A DNA stretch of 34,372 nucleotides from DATFMP01 sp041477795 (GTDB taxonomy: Bacteria; SAR324; JACQKK01). This document shows, piece by piece, positions 22,872-30,490 of this stretch. Every line of letters begins with the position of its first letter. The stretch's first letter is position 1. The stretch covers positions 1-34,372 of the forward strand of contig JBGOUY010000005.1 in NCBI GenBank assembly GCA_041477795.1, in the 5' to 3' direction. A program made the position numbers and the translations under genes. A model generated the notes under the pieces. The model had not been told where the DNA came from and did not search any database. It saw nothing but the letters and a program-made list of their open reading frames with translations.

Positions 22872-23399
22872 CTAACGCAGCTCGCGCGTCAGCCCGACGA
22901 CGACCTGCTCCAGCGCTTCCTGGGAGCGTTCCTGCACCTGCTCGTCTTTCAGGCCGCCCAGCGGATGCTTGATGACGGCGATGGGCAGGTCCGGCATGCC
23001 CAGCGCGCGCGACTCCTCCCGCGCCAGGCCCGTGAAGGCCTCGGTGCAGACGGTGACGGTGGGGATGCCGCGCTTTTCCAGCTCGATGGCGTCATGGATA
23101 CTCCACGACGTGCACGAGCCTCAATCGCCGATGGCCACGACGACGGCCTGCACCTCCTTGACATAGGCGTCCAGGTGGTCCGCGCCCACGGAGGCGTGGG
23201 GCTTCTGCTTGGACACGGTGCCGGCCAGATGGTGCTGCTGCGCGGCCAGCCGCGCGATGCCATCCAGCAGGCGCGCGGCGTTGGGCTTGTTGTTGTTGAG
23301 CAGCCCCAGCCGGATGCCCTCCAGCGAGGCGATGCGCGCCGCGATGGGCCGCGCCTCCACGCGATTGACGCCGACGGGACTGAGGACGGTGATGCTCAT
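22872..23399 (-). CDS. UGSC-family selenoprotein (Sec encoded by in-frame UGA, codon 93)
   Basis: Reading from the ATG at 23399 (MSITVLSPVGVN; GGAG 8 nt upstream), 92 codons lead to TGA at 23123-23121. The same frame continues 82 codons as GSCTSWSIHDAIELEKRGI and on to LTRELR, with TAG at 22874-22872. If UGA is selenocysteine, the product is 175 aa with U93-G94-S95-C96, the motif that names the UGSC (seleno)protein family (CGSC in Cys forms). AIGD-U-GSCTS sits at a strand-to-helix turn after VQAVVVAIGD, as in thiol redox centres. A second part, GIPTVTVCTEAFTGLAREESRALGMPDLPIAVIKHPLGG, is intact beyond the UGA. A SECIS-like stem-loop starts directly after the UGA. The reaction is unknown; a redox role is inferred. 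It requires selABCD elsewhere in the genome. Automatic annotation would split or truncate it. Confidence 0.85.
23080..23120 (-). promoter_or_regulatory. Bacterial SECIS-like stem-loop directly after the UGA
   Basis: On the minus strand, outer stem GCTCG (23119-23115) pairs with CGAGC (23085-23081), with a G-U pair below it. After a 4x4 internal loop, CGTCGTGG (23110-23103) pairs with CCATGACG (23097-23090) with one G-U pair, closed by an AGTAT loop. The GG at the top of the stem lies 17-18 nt after the UGA, close to the GGU position in the E. coli fdhF SECIS. This is the expected place for SelB recognition. Confidence 0.7.
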
Positions 23400-23652
23400 G
23401 CTGCCGCTCCGATGGGGACGTGCCGAAGGCCGGGGCGCGGGAAGGCCCCCGCCGGCTTCCCTCCGCCTTACCGCTTCCTGGGGGGCGGCGCAACCGGACG
23501 ATGCGGGCGCGGGGACGCGCTCCCTGCGGAAGCGCTTATCCAAGCCCGCCGCTGCGCGGTGGAGAGAGACGTGCCGCATCCTTCCCTAATCCATGGCGTG
23601 GAAAAGGGAAGGCGGCTTGTCAGGGGTGAGCACCCGCTGCGGCCGCGCCGCG

Positions 23653-26160
23653 CTACTCCGGCTCGCCCTGCGCGGGGGTCACGTTCCAGATTTCGGCGGC
23701 GTACTGGCGGATCGTGTGGTCGCTGGAAAATCGGCCCATGCGCGCCACGTTGAGGATGGACTTGCGGGTCCATTGCGCCGGCTTCTGGTAGTCGGCGTAG
23801 ACGCGCTCGCGGGTCTCGGCGAAGCTGGCGTAGTCGGCCAGCAGCAGGTAGCGGTCCCCGCCCTGCAGCAGCGAATCCACGATGGGGCGGAACAGACCCG
23901 GATCGCGGGGGTAGAACACGCCCTCGGCGATATCGTCCAGCACGCCCTTGAGGGTCGGATCGCCCTCGTAGTAGGCGCGCGGGTCATAGCCCTGGGCGCG
24001 CAGGGCGCTCACCTGTTGGTACGTCATGCCGAAGATGTAGATGTTCTCCGCGCCCACCGCCTCGCCGATCTCCACGTTGGCTCCGTCGAGCGTGCCCAGG
24101 GTCAGCGCGCCGTTGAGCGAGAGCTTCATGTTGCCCGTACCGGAGGCCTCCATGCCGGCGGTGGAGATCTGCTCGGAGATGTCCGCCGCCGGGATGATCC
24201 GCTCGGCCAGCGACACGTTGTAGTTGGGCAGGAACAGCACGCGCAGCCAGGGGCCGACGTCCGGGTCGTTGTTCACTGTGTCCGCCACGGCGTTGATGAG
24301 GCGGATGATCAGCTTGGCCATCATGTAGCCCGGCGCGGCCTTGCCGCCGAAGAGCACGGTCACGGGCCGCTCGTGCCGGGGTGGCTTCTGCTTGTATTGG
24401 CGGTACAGCGCCACCAGGTGCAGCACATTGAGCAGTTGGCGCTTGTACTCGTGCAGGCGCTTGATCTGCACGTCGAAGGCGCCCTCGGGCGAAAGCACGA
24501 TGGGGCAACGGTAATCCACGCCGCAGCCACCCTTCACGTAGTCCGACAGGGCCTGCTTGTTGGCGTGCTTGACCGCCTGCCAGCGCTTCTGGAAGGCGGG
24601 GTCGTCCGCCAGCTTTTCCAGCCGGCGCAGCTCCTCCAGGTTGGTGATCCAGCTCTCGCCGATGTGCTCGCTGATGAGCGCGGCCAGGCGCGGGTTGCAC
24701 TTGAGCAGCCAGCGTCGCGGCGTGATGCCGTTGGTCTTGTTGGAGAATTTGGCGGGCGTGAGCGCCGCGAAGTCCGCGAAGAGCCGCTCCTGCAGGATGC
24801 GCGTGTGCAGGGCGGAGACGCCGTTCACGTGCGAGCTGCCCACCACGGCCAGATTCGCCATGCGCACGTGCTTTTCGGGCCCCTCTTCGATCACGGAGAG
24901 CCGCGCGATGCGGCTGTCATCGTAGGGCTGGCTGCGCCGCACTTCGTCCAGGAAGCGCCGGTTGATCTCGTAGATGATCTGCAGGTGCCGCGGCAGCACG
25001 TGCTCCATCAGGCTGACCGGCCAGCGCTCCAGCGCCTCGCCCAGGATCGTGTGATTGGTGTAGGCGAAGCTGCGCGAGGTGACGGACCAGGCGGGCTCCC
25101 AGTCCCAGTCATAGTCATCCAGCAGGATGCGCATCAGCTCGGCCACGGCGATCGCCGGATGCGTGTCGTTGAGCTGGAACACGGCCTTGTCGGGCAGGGT
25201 CTCCAGGCTGTCATGGGTCTTCAGGTGCCGTCGGATCGCATCCTGCACCGTGGCGCTGACAAAGAAGTACTCCTGCTTGAGCCGTAGCTCGCGCCCCAGC
25301 TCGAAGGAATCGTTGGGGTAGAGCACACGGGAGATGTTCTCCGTGGCGTTCTTGTCCTGCAGCGCCGCGATGTAGTCGCCCCGGTTGAAGTAGGAGAAGT
25401 CGAATTCGCGCGTGGCCTTGGCGCTCCACAAGCGCAAGGTGTTGACGACCTCGTTGCGGAAGCCCGGCACGAGGACGTCATAGGCCATCGCCATCACGTT
25501 CTCGGTATCCACCCAGCGGAAGTGGGAGCGCTGCGTGTCGTCCAGGGTTTCCACGACGCGCCCGTGGAAGCGCACGGGGAAGAGCATGTCCGGCCGCGGA
25601 ATCTCCCACGGGTTGCCGTAGCGCAGCCAGTTGTCCGGATACTCCGCTTGCGCCCCATCCAACAGCAGTTGCTTGAAGATGCCGTACTCGTAGCGGATGC
25701 CGTAGCCGGTCGCGGGCAGGCCCAGCGTGGCCATGGAATCCAGGAAGCACGCGGCCAGGCGGCCCAGGCCGCCGTTGCCCAGCCCGGCGTCCCACTCCTG
25801 CTCGATCAGGTCCGGCAGCTCGATGCCCAGCTCCCGCAGCGCCTCTTGCGCCTCGTCGCGGATGTCCAGGTTGATCAGCCCGTCGTCCAGCAGCCGCCCG
25901 ATCAGGAATTCCAGGGAGAGGTAATAGACGCGCTTGCAGTCCTGGTCATAATAGCGCCGCTGCGTCTTGTTCCAGCGGTCCAGCAACCGGTCCCGCAGCG
26001 ACATGGCCAGGGCCTTGAAGTAATCCAGCCGCGATGACGAGTATTGATCCTTGCCCTGGGTGTATTCCACGTGATTGGCGAAGGACATCTTGATGGATTC
26101 CTTGTCCATCCCCAGATCGGACTCGGTCAGATAGGCAAGGTCCGCGCGGGCGCGATTCAT
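23653..26160 (-). CDS. glgP: Glycogen/maltodextrin phosphorylase
   Basis: An 835-aa PLP enzyme that releases glucose 1-phosphate from alpha-1,4-glucans in the cytoplasm. The N-terminal region has YYLSLEFLIGRLL and DAGLGNGGLGRLAACFLDS. The middle has GYGIRYEYGIFKQ and QLNDTHPAIAVAELMR. The C-terminal PLP region is EASGTGNMKLSLNGALTLGT followed by DGANVEI, with the Schiff-base lysine in NMK. Length and order match the E. coli GlgP/MalP family. The start is the ATG at 26160; GGAGG lies 11 nt upstream, a little far. The Met at residue 18 is an alternative. It appears monocistronic, divergent from the C39-like gene across 133 nt. No other glycogen gene is in the window. Confidence 0.96.
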   Translation of the reverse strand: MNRARADLAYLTESDLGMDKESIKMSFANHVEYTQGKDQYSSSRLDYFKALAMSLRDRLLDRWNKTQRRYYDQDCKRVYYLSLEFLIGRLLDDGLINLDIRDEAQEALRELGIELPDLIEQEWDAGLGNGGLGRLAACFLDSMATLGLPATGYGIRYEYGIFKQLLLDGAQAEYPDNWLRYGNPWEIPRPDMLFPVRFHGRVVETLDDTQRSHFRWVDTENVMAMAYDVLVPGFRNEVVNTLRLWSAKATREFDFSYFNRGDYIAALQDKNATENISRVLYPNDSFELGRELRLKQEYFFVSATVQDAIRRHLKTHDSLETLPDKAVFQLNDTHPAIAVAELMRILLDDYDWDWEPAWSVTSRSFAYTNHTILGEALERWPVSLMEHVLPRHLQIIYEINRRFLDEVRRSQPYDDSRIARLSVIEEGPEKHVRMANLAVVGSSHVNGVSALHTRILQERLFADFAALTPAKFSNKTNGITPRRWLLKCNPRLAALISEHIGESWITNLEELRRLEKLADDPAFQKRWQAVKHANKQALSDYVKGGCGVDYRCPIVLSPEGAFDVQIKRLHEYKRQLLNVLHLVALYRQYKQKPPRHERPVTVLFGGKAAPGYMMAKLIIRLINAVADTVNNDPDVGPWLRVLFLPNYNVSLAERIIPAADISEQISTAGMEASGTGNMKLSLNGALTLGTLDGANVEIGEAVGAENIYIFGMTYQQVSALRAQGYDPRAYYEGDPTLKGVLDDIAEGVFYPRDPGLFRPIVDSLLQGGDRYLLLADYASFAETRERVYADYQKPAQWTRKSILNVARMGRFSSDHTIRQYAAEIWNVTPAQGEPE

Positions 26161-26204
26161 ATGGGTACTGGCCTCCGCTCATAGGGGGGTAAACGTGCAA
26201 ATGG

Positions 26205-26210
26205 AGTATA
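26205..26210 (-). promoter_or_regulatory. Putative -10 element of glgP in the divergent region
   Basis: The minus strand reads TATACT (26210-26205, 5/6 to consensus) about 45 nt before the glgP start. The -35 is not clear. On the plus strand TAAAAT near 26236-26241 may serve the C39-like gene. The 133-nt gap is AT-richer than the coding flanks. Confidence 0.35.
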
Positions 26211-26293
26211 TGCGAGATGCAGCGGTTTTGCGCGTAAAATGATAAACTTGGGTCGCAATCTGGCGCATCGGAGCACCCGCATGGGAGGGATCC

Positions 26294-27007
26294 ATGGAAC
26301 CGATGGAGCGGGTCTTGGATCTGCAGATCCTGCCGCAGCCCAACGAGACCACCTGTGGCCCCACCTGCCTGCACGCGGTCTACCGATACTATCAGGATGC
26401 CGTGCCGCTGGAGCAGCTGATCGCGGAGGTGCCGGAGCTGGCGACAGGCGGCACGCTGGCGGTGAACCTGGCCTGTCACGCCCTGCGGCGCGGCTACCGG
26501 GCCACGATCTACACGTACAACCTGCACTTGTTCGACCCCACCTGGTTCCAGGGGCACGGGGTGGACTTGCCCGCCCTGCTGCAGCAGCAGCGCCGCTACA
26601 AGCCCGATCCGCGCATGCAGAAGGAGACGGACGGTTACCTGCAGTTCTTCGCCCTCGGCGGCCGCTTACAGTTTCAGGAGTTGACCTCCGATCTCATTCG
26701 GCGCTACCTGAAACGCGAACGGCCCATCCTGACCGGGCTGAGCGCCACGTATCTCTACCAGTGCGCGCGGGAATACATGGACGAATTCGACGCGCTGCGC
26801 GGGGAGCCGGCTGGCCACTTTGTGGTGCTGGGCGGCTACGACCGAGAGCGGCGCGAGGTGACGGTGTGGGATCCATTGCGCGACAATCCGCGCTTTGAGG
26901 GTCATCGCTACACCGTCAGCATCGGCCGGGTGCTGGGAGCGATCCTGCTGGGGGTGCTCACACACGACGCCAATCTGCTCATTATCGAGCCGAAGTCGGC
27001 CCGCTAG
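26294..27007 (+). CDS. C39-like papain-fold cysteine peptidase
   Basis: A 237-aa protein with the peptidase C39-like triad: oxyanion Gln and nucleophile in LPQPNETTCGPTCLHAVY (Q15, C21), His in AGHFVVLGGYD (H175), and Asp in VWDPL (D193). The family includes bacteriocin-leader proteases and stand-alone cytoplasmic peptidases. No signal peptide or transporter domain is present. GGAGG lies 5 nt before the ATG at 26294, which fixes the start. The next gene, an RLAN-type ATP-grasp ligase, begins 30 nt after the stop. In other proteobacteria, as I recall, this peptidase is often fused to a GNAT domain and paired with the same ligase. Here the GNAT part is missing. The likely role is trimming or hydrolysing a peptide or isopeptide made by the ligase; the substrate is unknown. 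Confidence 0.82.
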   Translation: MEPMERVLDLQILPQPNETTCGPTCLHAVYRYYQDAVPLEQLIAEVPELATGGTLAVNLACHALRRGYRATIYTYNLHLFDPTWFQGHGVDLPALLQQQRRYKPDPRMQKETDGYLQFFALGGRLQFQELTSDLIRRYLKRERPILTGLSATYLYQCAREYMDEFDALRGEPAGHFVVLGGYDRERREVTVWDPLRDNPRFEGHRYTVSIGRVLGAILLGVLTHDANLLIIEPKSAR

Positions 27008-27037
27008 CTCGCCGGGAATGCGCCCCCTGCCCATTCG

Positions 27038-28504
27038 ATGCAGAATCTGATCGTCGTGGAGAACACGCGTCGCTGGCCCCTGGCCATGTCCGACGTGGAG
27101 ATCGTCTCTGCCCGCGAGTATCTCACCGGCCCGCGCTTCAGCGATCTGCGCGGGGCCAAGGTGTACAACCTGTGCCGCACGTACGGGTACCAGTCGCTGG
27201 GCTATTACGTCTCCCTGCTGGCCTCGGCGCGGGGCCACAAGCCCATGCCGTCGGTGGAGACGATCCAGGATCTGCGGCTCTCGCCCCTGGTGCGCATGGT
27301 CTCCGAGGAGCTGGATGCGCTGATCCAGCGCAGCCTGGCGCCGCTCAAGTCCGGCCGCTTCATCCTCAGCATCTACTTCGGCCGCAACATGGCCAAGCGC
27401 TACGACCGGCTCAGCAGCGAGCTCTTCAGCCTCTTCCCTGTGCCCTTCCTGCGGGCCGAGTTCGAGTGGGCGGACAAGTGGCAGCTGGAGCGCATCCGGC
27501 CCATCGCCACCGGCGAGATTCCCGATCCGCACCGCCCGTTCGTGATCGAGCAGGCCGAGCGCTACTTCGGCCGGCGGGCGCGCTCGCGCTCCCGCCAGCG
27601 CTACCGTTATGACATGGCGATGCTGGTGAACCCCACCGAGGTCGACGCTCCCTCCGACCCACCGGCCCTGCGGCGTTTTACCGCGGCCGCCCGCGAGCAA
27701 GGCATCGACGTCACGCAGATCCAGAAGGACGATTACGGGCGGCTGGCCGAATTCGATGCGCTGTTCATCCGGGAGACGACCCAGGTCAATCACCACACCT
27801 ACCGCTTCTCCCGCCGGGCCTGGGCCGAGGACCTGGTGGTGATCGACGACCCGGAATCCATCGTGCGCTGTACCAACAAAGTCTACCTCTCCGAATTGTT
27901 CGCCCGTCACAAGATCCCCAGCCCCAAGACCCTCGTCGTACACCGCGACAACGTGGACGAGGTGGTTCGCACCATCGGCTTCCCCTGCGTGCTCAAGCAG
28001 CCGGATAGCTCCTTCTCCCGCGGCGTGGCCAAGGCCACCGACCCTGACGAGCTCAAGGCGCGCCTGGACGTGCTGTTCAAGAAGTCCGAGCTGGTGATCG
28101 CCCAGGCCTTCGTGCCCTCGGAGTTCGACTGGCGCATCGGCGTCATCGCGGGCCGCGCCCTTTACGCCTGCAAGTACTTCATGGCCGACGGCCACTGGCA
28201 GATCCAGACCACCGATGCCCGCGGCCGCAAGCGCTTCGGTCGCGTGCAGACCCTGCCCATCGAGGACGCCCCGCCCCGCGTGGTGCGCACGGCGCTGCGC
28301 TGCACCCGCCTCATTGGCGACGGGCTCTACGGCGTGGACATCAAGGAGCGCGACGGGCGCGTGATGGTGATGGAGGTGAACGACAATCCCAGCATCGAAG
28401 CCGGCGTGGAGGATGCGGTGCTGAAGGAGGAGCTCTACCGCGCCATCATGCGCGTGTTCCGCGAGCGTCTGGACGTGCGGGGCGAATCGCGCTCCTGGGC
28501 GTAA
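27038..28504 (+). CDS. RimK-type ATP-grasp ligase with RLAN N-terminal domain
   Basis: A 488-aa protein. Residues 1 to about 190 form the RimK-like ATP-grasp N-terminal (RLAN) region, with VYNLCRTYGYQSLGYYVSLL and FGRNMAKRYDRLS. A pre-ATP-grasp domain with RETTQVNHHTYRFSRRA follows, then the ATP-grasp domain (about 285-470): NKVYLSELFARHKIPSPKT, GFPCVLKQPDSSFSRGV, the metal-binding end VMEVNDNPSIEAGVED, and K/R residues in between. ATP-grasp ligases of this type join a carboxylate to an amine through an acyl phosphate; RimK adds glutamates to ribosomal protein S6. This branch has no assigned substrate. It is co-transcribed with the C39-like peptidase. The start at 27038 has no strong Shine-Dalgarno, in keeping with coupling to the upstream gene. 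Confidence 0.88.
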   Translation: MQNLIVVENTRRWPLAMSDVEIVSAREYLTGPRFSDLRGAKVYNLCRTYGYQSLGYYVSLLASARGHKPMPSVETIQDLRLSPLVRMVSEELDALIQRSLAPLKSGRFILSIYFGRNMAKRYDRLSSELFSLFPVPFLRAEFEWADKWQLERIRPIATGEIPDPHRPFVIEQAERYFGRRARSRSRQRYRYDMAMLVNPTEVDAPSDPPALRRFTAAAREQGIDVTQIQKDDYGRLAEFDALFIRETTQVNHHTYRFSRRAWAEDLVVIDDPESIVRCTNKVYLSELFARHKIPSPKTLVVHRDNVDEVVRTIGFPCVLKQPDSSFSRGVAKATDPDELKARLDVLFKKSELVIAQAFVPSEFDWRIGVIAGRALYACKYFMADGHWQIQTTDARGRKRFGRVQTLPIEDAPPRVVRTALRCTRLIGDGLYGVDIKERDGRVMVMEVNDNPSIEAGVEDAVLKEELYRAIMRVFRERLDVRGESRSWA

Positions 28505-28656
28505 GGCGCGGGAGCCAGAGCCTCGTCCCTTCCCGGTCGCCCCGCTGTGGAAGAGGGTGCCGAACCAGCGCCCGCCCCACGCCGTGCAGGGGGAGGGGAT
28601 GCCGTCAGAGCGCACGGGGCGATGTCTCGACCGGCTGCCGGGCCATCGTCACGCGG

Positions 28657-28718
28657 TTGTCTGCACCCGGCCCCTGCCGTATTCTGAAACCTCCCCCCGC
28701 GGGCAGCGGAGCCCGCGG
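28657..28718 (+). promoter_or_regulatory. Promoter and leader hairpin of the PII-like/antiporter operon
   Basis: TTGTCT (28657-28662) and TATTCT (28680-28685) are 17 nt apart. Just past the predicted start point (about 28692), CCGCGGGC (28697-28704) pairs perfectly with GCCCGCGG (28711-28718). The remaining leader to 28892 holds further short GC stems and CCAAG-CAG-CTTGG (near 28831). The gap 28505-28892 (388 nt) has no supported gene. A leader of about 200 nt before ion-transport genes could be regulatory, but no known motif is recognised. Confidence 0.4.
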
Positions 28719-28892
28719 AGCGCATCCCGTCTTCAGCCGAGCCGGCGTCGCGATGGAGCCTCGCTGCCATTCGCAGGGCCCCTTGTCCCCGGGCGGCTCC
28801 CGGCCAGGCTGCGGGCCGCGACCGGCTGAGCCCCAAGCAGCTTGGCCGCGCCATGGTGGGCCGCCGTGTTGCGCTGGAGGGAAAGGTGCGTG

Positions 28893-29288
28893 ATGGCTAG
28901 CCGCACTCGCCGGGGCCGTCGCGGCCGCGCCGGTGCCGACGCCCGCGAGCTGGTGATCTGTGTCCTCAATGAGCCGGAGCATCTCAACGACGTGCTGACC
29001 GCATTCGTGGAGGCCGGCTGCACGACCGCCACCGTGCTGGAGTCCCAGGGCCTCGGCCGCATCATCTCCCAGGATGTGCCGATCTTCGCCGGCTTCCGCA
29101 ATCTGTTCGCCGGCAGCAAGCCGTACAACTGCACCCTCTTCGCCGTGGTCGAAGAGCCGGAGCTGGTGCAGCGCATCCTGGCGCTGGTGCGCGCGGTGCT
29201 GGCGGAAGTGGAGGAGGTATCCAAGGGCGTGCTCTTCACGCTGCCCGTCTCCGCATTCCACCGGCTGGGCGAGGACCCGCCGCCATGA
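28893..29288 (+). CDS. PII-like ferredoxin-fold regulatory protein
   Basis: A 131-aa protein with a basic N-terminus (MASRTRRGRRGRAG) and a PII-like fold: strand ELVICVLNEP, helix EHLNDVLTAFVEAG, strand TTATVLESQGLGR, a flexible central region resembling a T-loop (IISQDVPIFAGFRNLFAGSKPYN in part), strand CTLFAVVEEP, helix ELVQRILALVRAVLAEV, and strand KGVLFTLPVSAF. It lacks the GlnB uridylylation signature, so it belongs to the broad PII-like class that senses small molecules and controls neighbouring transporters. The start at 28893 has AAAGG and GGAGG upstream. Its stop overlaps the next ATG by 4 nt (ATGA), so it is translated with the antiporter. The effector ligand is unknown; adenine nucleotides are the precedent for PII-like proteins. 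Confidence 0.78.
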   Translation: MASRTRRGRRGRAGADARELVICVLNEPEHLNDVLTAFVEAGCTTATVLESQGLGRIISQDVPIFAGFRNLFAGSKPYNCTLFAVVEEPELVQRILALVRAVLAEVEEVSKGVLFTLPVSAFHRLGEDPPP

Positions 29289-30490
29289 CGCCCGGCGCGA
29301 TCCTGCTGCTGGCCGCGCTGGCCGCGCTGGTGCTGCTCGGGGCGCGCACCGGCTTCGGGCGCGGCCCCTTGCCCGCCGTGCTGCAGCCGCTGGTGGATAC
29401 TGGCACGGTGTTCATCGTGCTGGGGGCGCTGCTGGGCCCGTTCGGGCTGAACCTGTTCACCGACGCCCTGCTGAGCCAGCTCAGCCCGCTGATCGTGATC
29501 GGCCTGGGCTGGATCGGCTTCCTGTACGGCAGCCACTTCGAATGGCGCCTGCTGCGGCGCTATCCGGCCGCCCTCTACGGCGCGGCCGCCACCGAGGCGC
29601 TGCTGGCCTTCGCGCTGGTGGGCGCGCTGGCCTGGCTGCTGCTCTCCTTCTGGCTGGCTCCCGATCTGCCGCCGGCGGAGCGGCTGGTGGCCGCGGGCAT
29701 CCTGGGCATCTGCGCCTCGGGCACGGCGCCGGCCGGCGTGTTCCAGCTCGCCGGGCGCGCCCGCATTCGTCCGGACGATCAGGCCGCGCTGCGCTTCCTC
29801 GCCACCGTGGACGACCTGCCTGGCATCGTGCTGCTGGGGCTGCTGGGGGCCCTGCTGCACCCGCAGTCGCCCGGCCTGGTCTCGCCGCAGCCGGCGCTGT
29901 GGCTGCTGGCCTCCGTCGCCTGTGGCGTGGGGCTGGGCCTCATCACGCACTGGCTGTTCCCCACCCAGGACGACGTGCGGCAGAACTCACTGGTGCTGCT
30001 CGGCGTCGTCTCCCTCGGCGCCGGCGCCGCGGCGATGCTGCGCCTGTCGCCGCTGTTCGTGACCGCGCTCTGCGGCCTCACCTTCGCCAATCTCTCCCCG
30101 CGCAAGGAGCAGGTCTACGGGCTGCTGGTGGAAAGCGAGCACTCGCTCTACACGGTGTTCCTGCTGGTGGCCGGGCTGCTGTTCCGCCTGGATTGGGGGC
30201 TGCTGCTCGTCCTGGTGCCGGCCTACCTGCTGGCGCGCGCGGCAGCCAAGCTGGGCGGCGGCTATCTGGCCGGCCGGCTGCTGATGCGCGGCGCGGGGGT
30301 GAGCCCGTACATTGGCGCGGGCCTGCTGTTCCAGGGCGGCATGACGCTGACCATGGCCGTGAGCTTCCAGCAGGCGCACCTGGGCACGCTGGATTCCGAG
30401 GTGACGACCACGGTGGTGCTGGGGGTGATCGTGTTCGAGCTGATCGCTCCGCCCGTGGTTGGAGCCGTGCTCGGCCGGAGACGGCGATGA
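29285..30490 (+). CDS. CPA2-type cation:proton antiporter (first of two)
   Basis: A 401-aa integral membrane protein with about 11-12 hydrophobic helices. Family features are GALLGPFGLNL after helix 1-2 and the unwound-helix segment GICASGTAPAGVFQLAG followed by FLATVDDLPGIVLLG, where the paired Asp would sit in the ion site. It would exchange Na+ or K+ for H+ across the inner membrane. There is no C-terminal TrkA-N/KTN domain, so nucleotide control would have to come from elsewhere, probably from the PII-like protein it overlaps by 4 nt. Its own stop overlaps the next antiporter gene by 4 nt. It ends in GRRRR, a cytoplasmic positive patch. Confidence 0.84.
   Translation: MTPGAILLLAALAALVLLGARTGFGRGPLPAVLQPLVDTGTVFIVLGALLGPFGLNLFTDALLSQLSPLIVIGLGWIGFLYGSHFEWRLLRRYPAALYGAAATEALLAFALVGALAWLLLSFWLAPDLPPAERLVAAGILGICASGTAPAGVFQLAGRARIRPDDQAALRFLATVDDLPGIVLLGLLGALLHPQSPGLVSPQPALWLLASVACGVGLGLITHWLFPTQDDVRQNSLVLLGVVSLGAGAAAMLRLSPLFVTALCGLTFANLSPRKEQVYGLLVESEHSLYTVFLLVAGLLFRLDWGLLLVLVPAYLLARAAAKLGGGYLAGRLLMRGAGVSPYIGAGLLFQGGMTLTMAVSFQQAHLGTLDSEVTTTVVLGVIVFELIAPPVVGAVLGRRRR

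Noticed and set aside
23121..23123. UGA as a true stop with two separate genes or a simple nonsense pseudogene
   Set aside because: Both sides stay in one frame, the UGSC motif is centred on the UGA, and a SECIS-like hairpin follows directly; a random nonsense change would not give all three.
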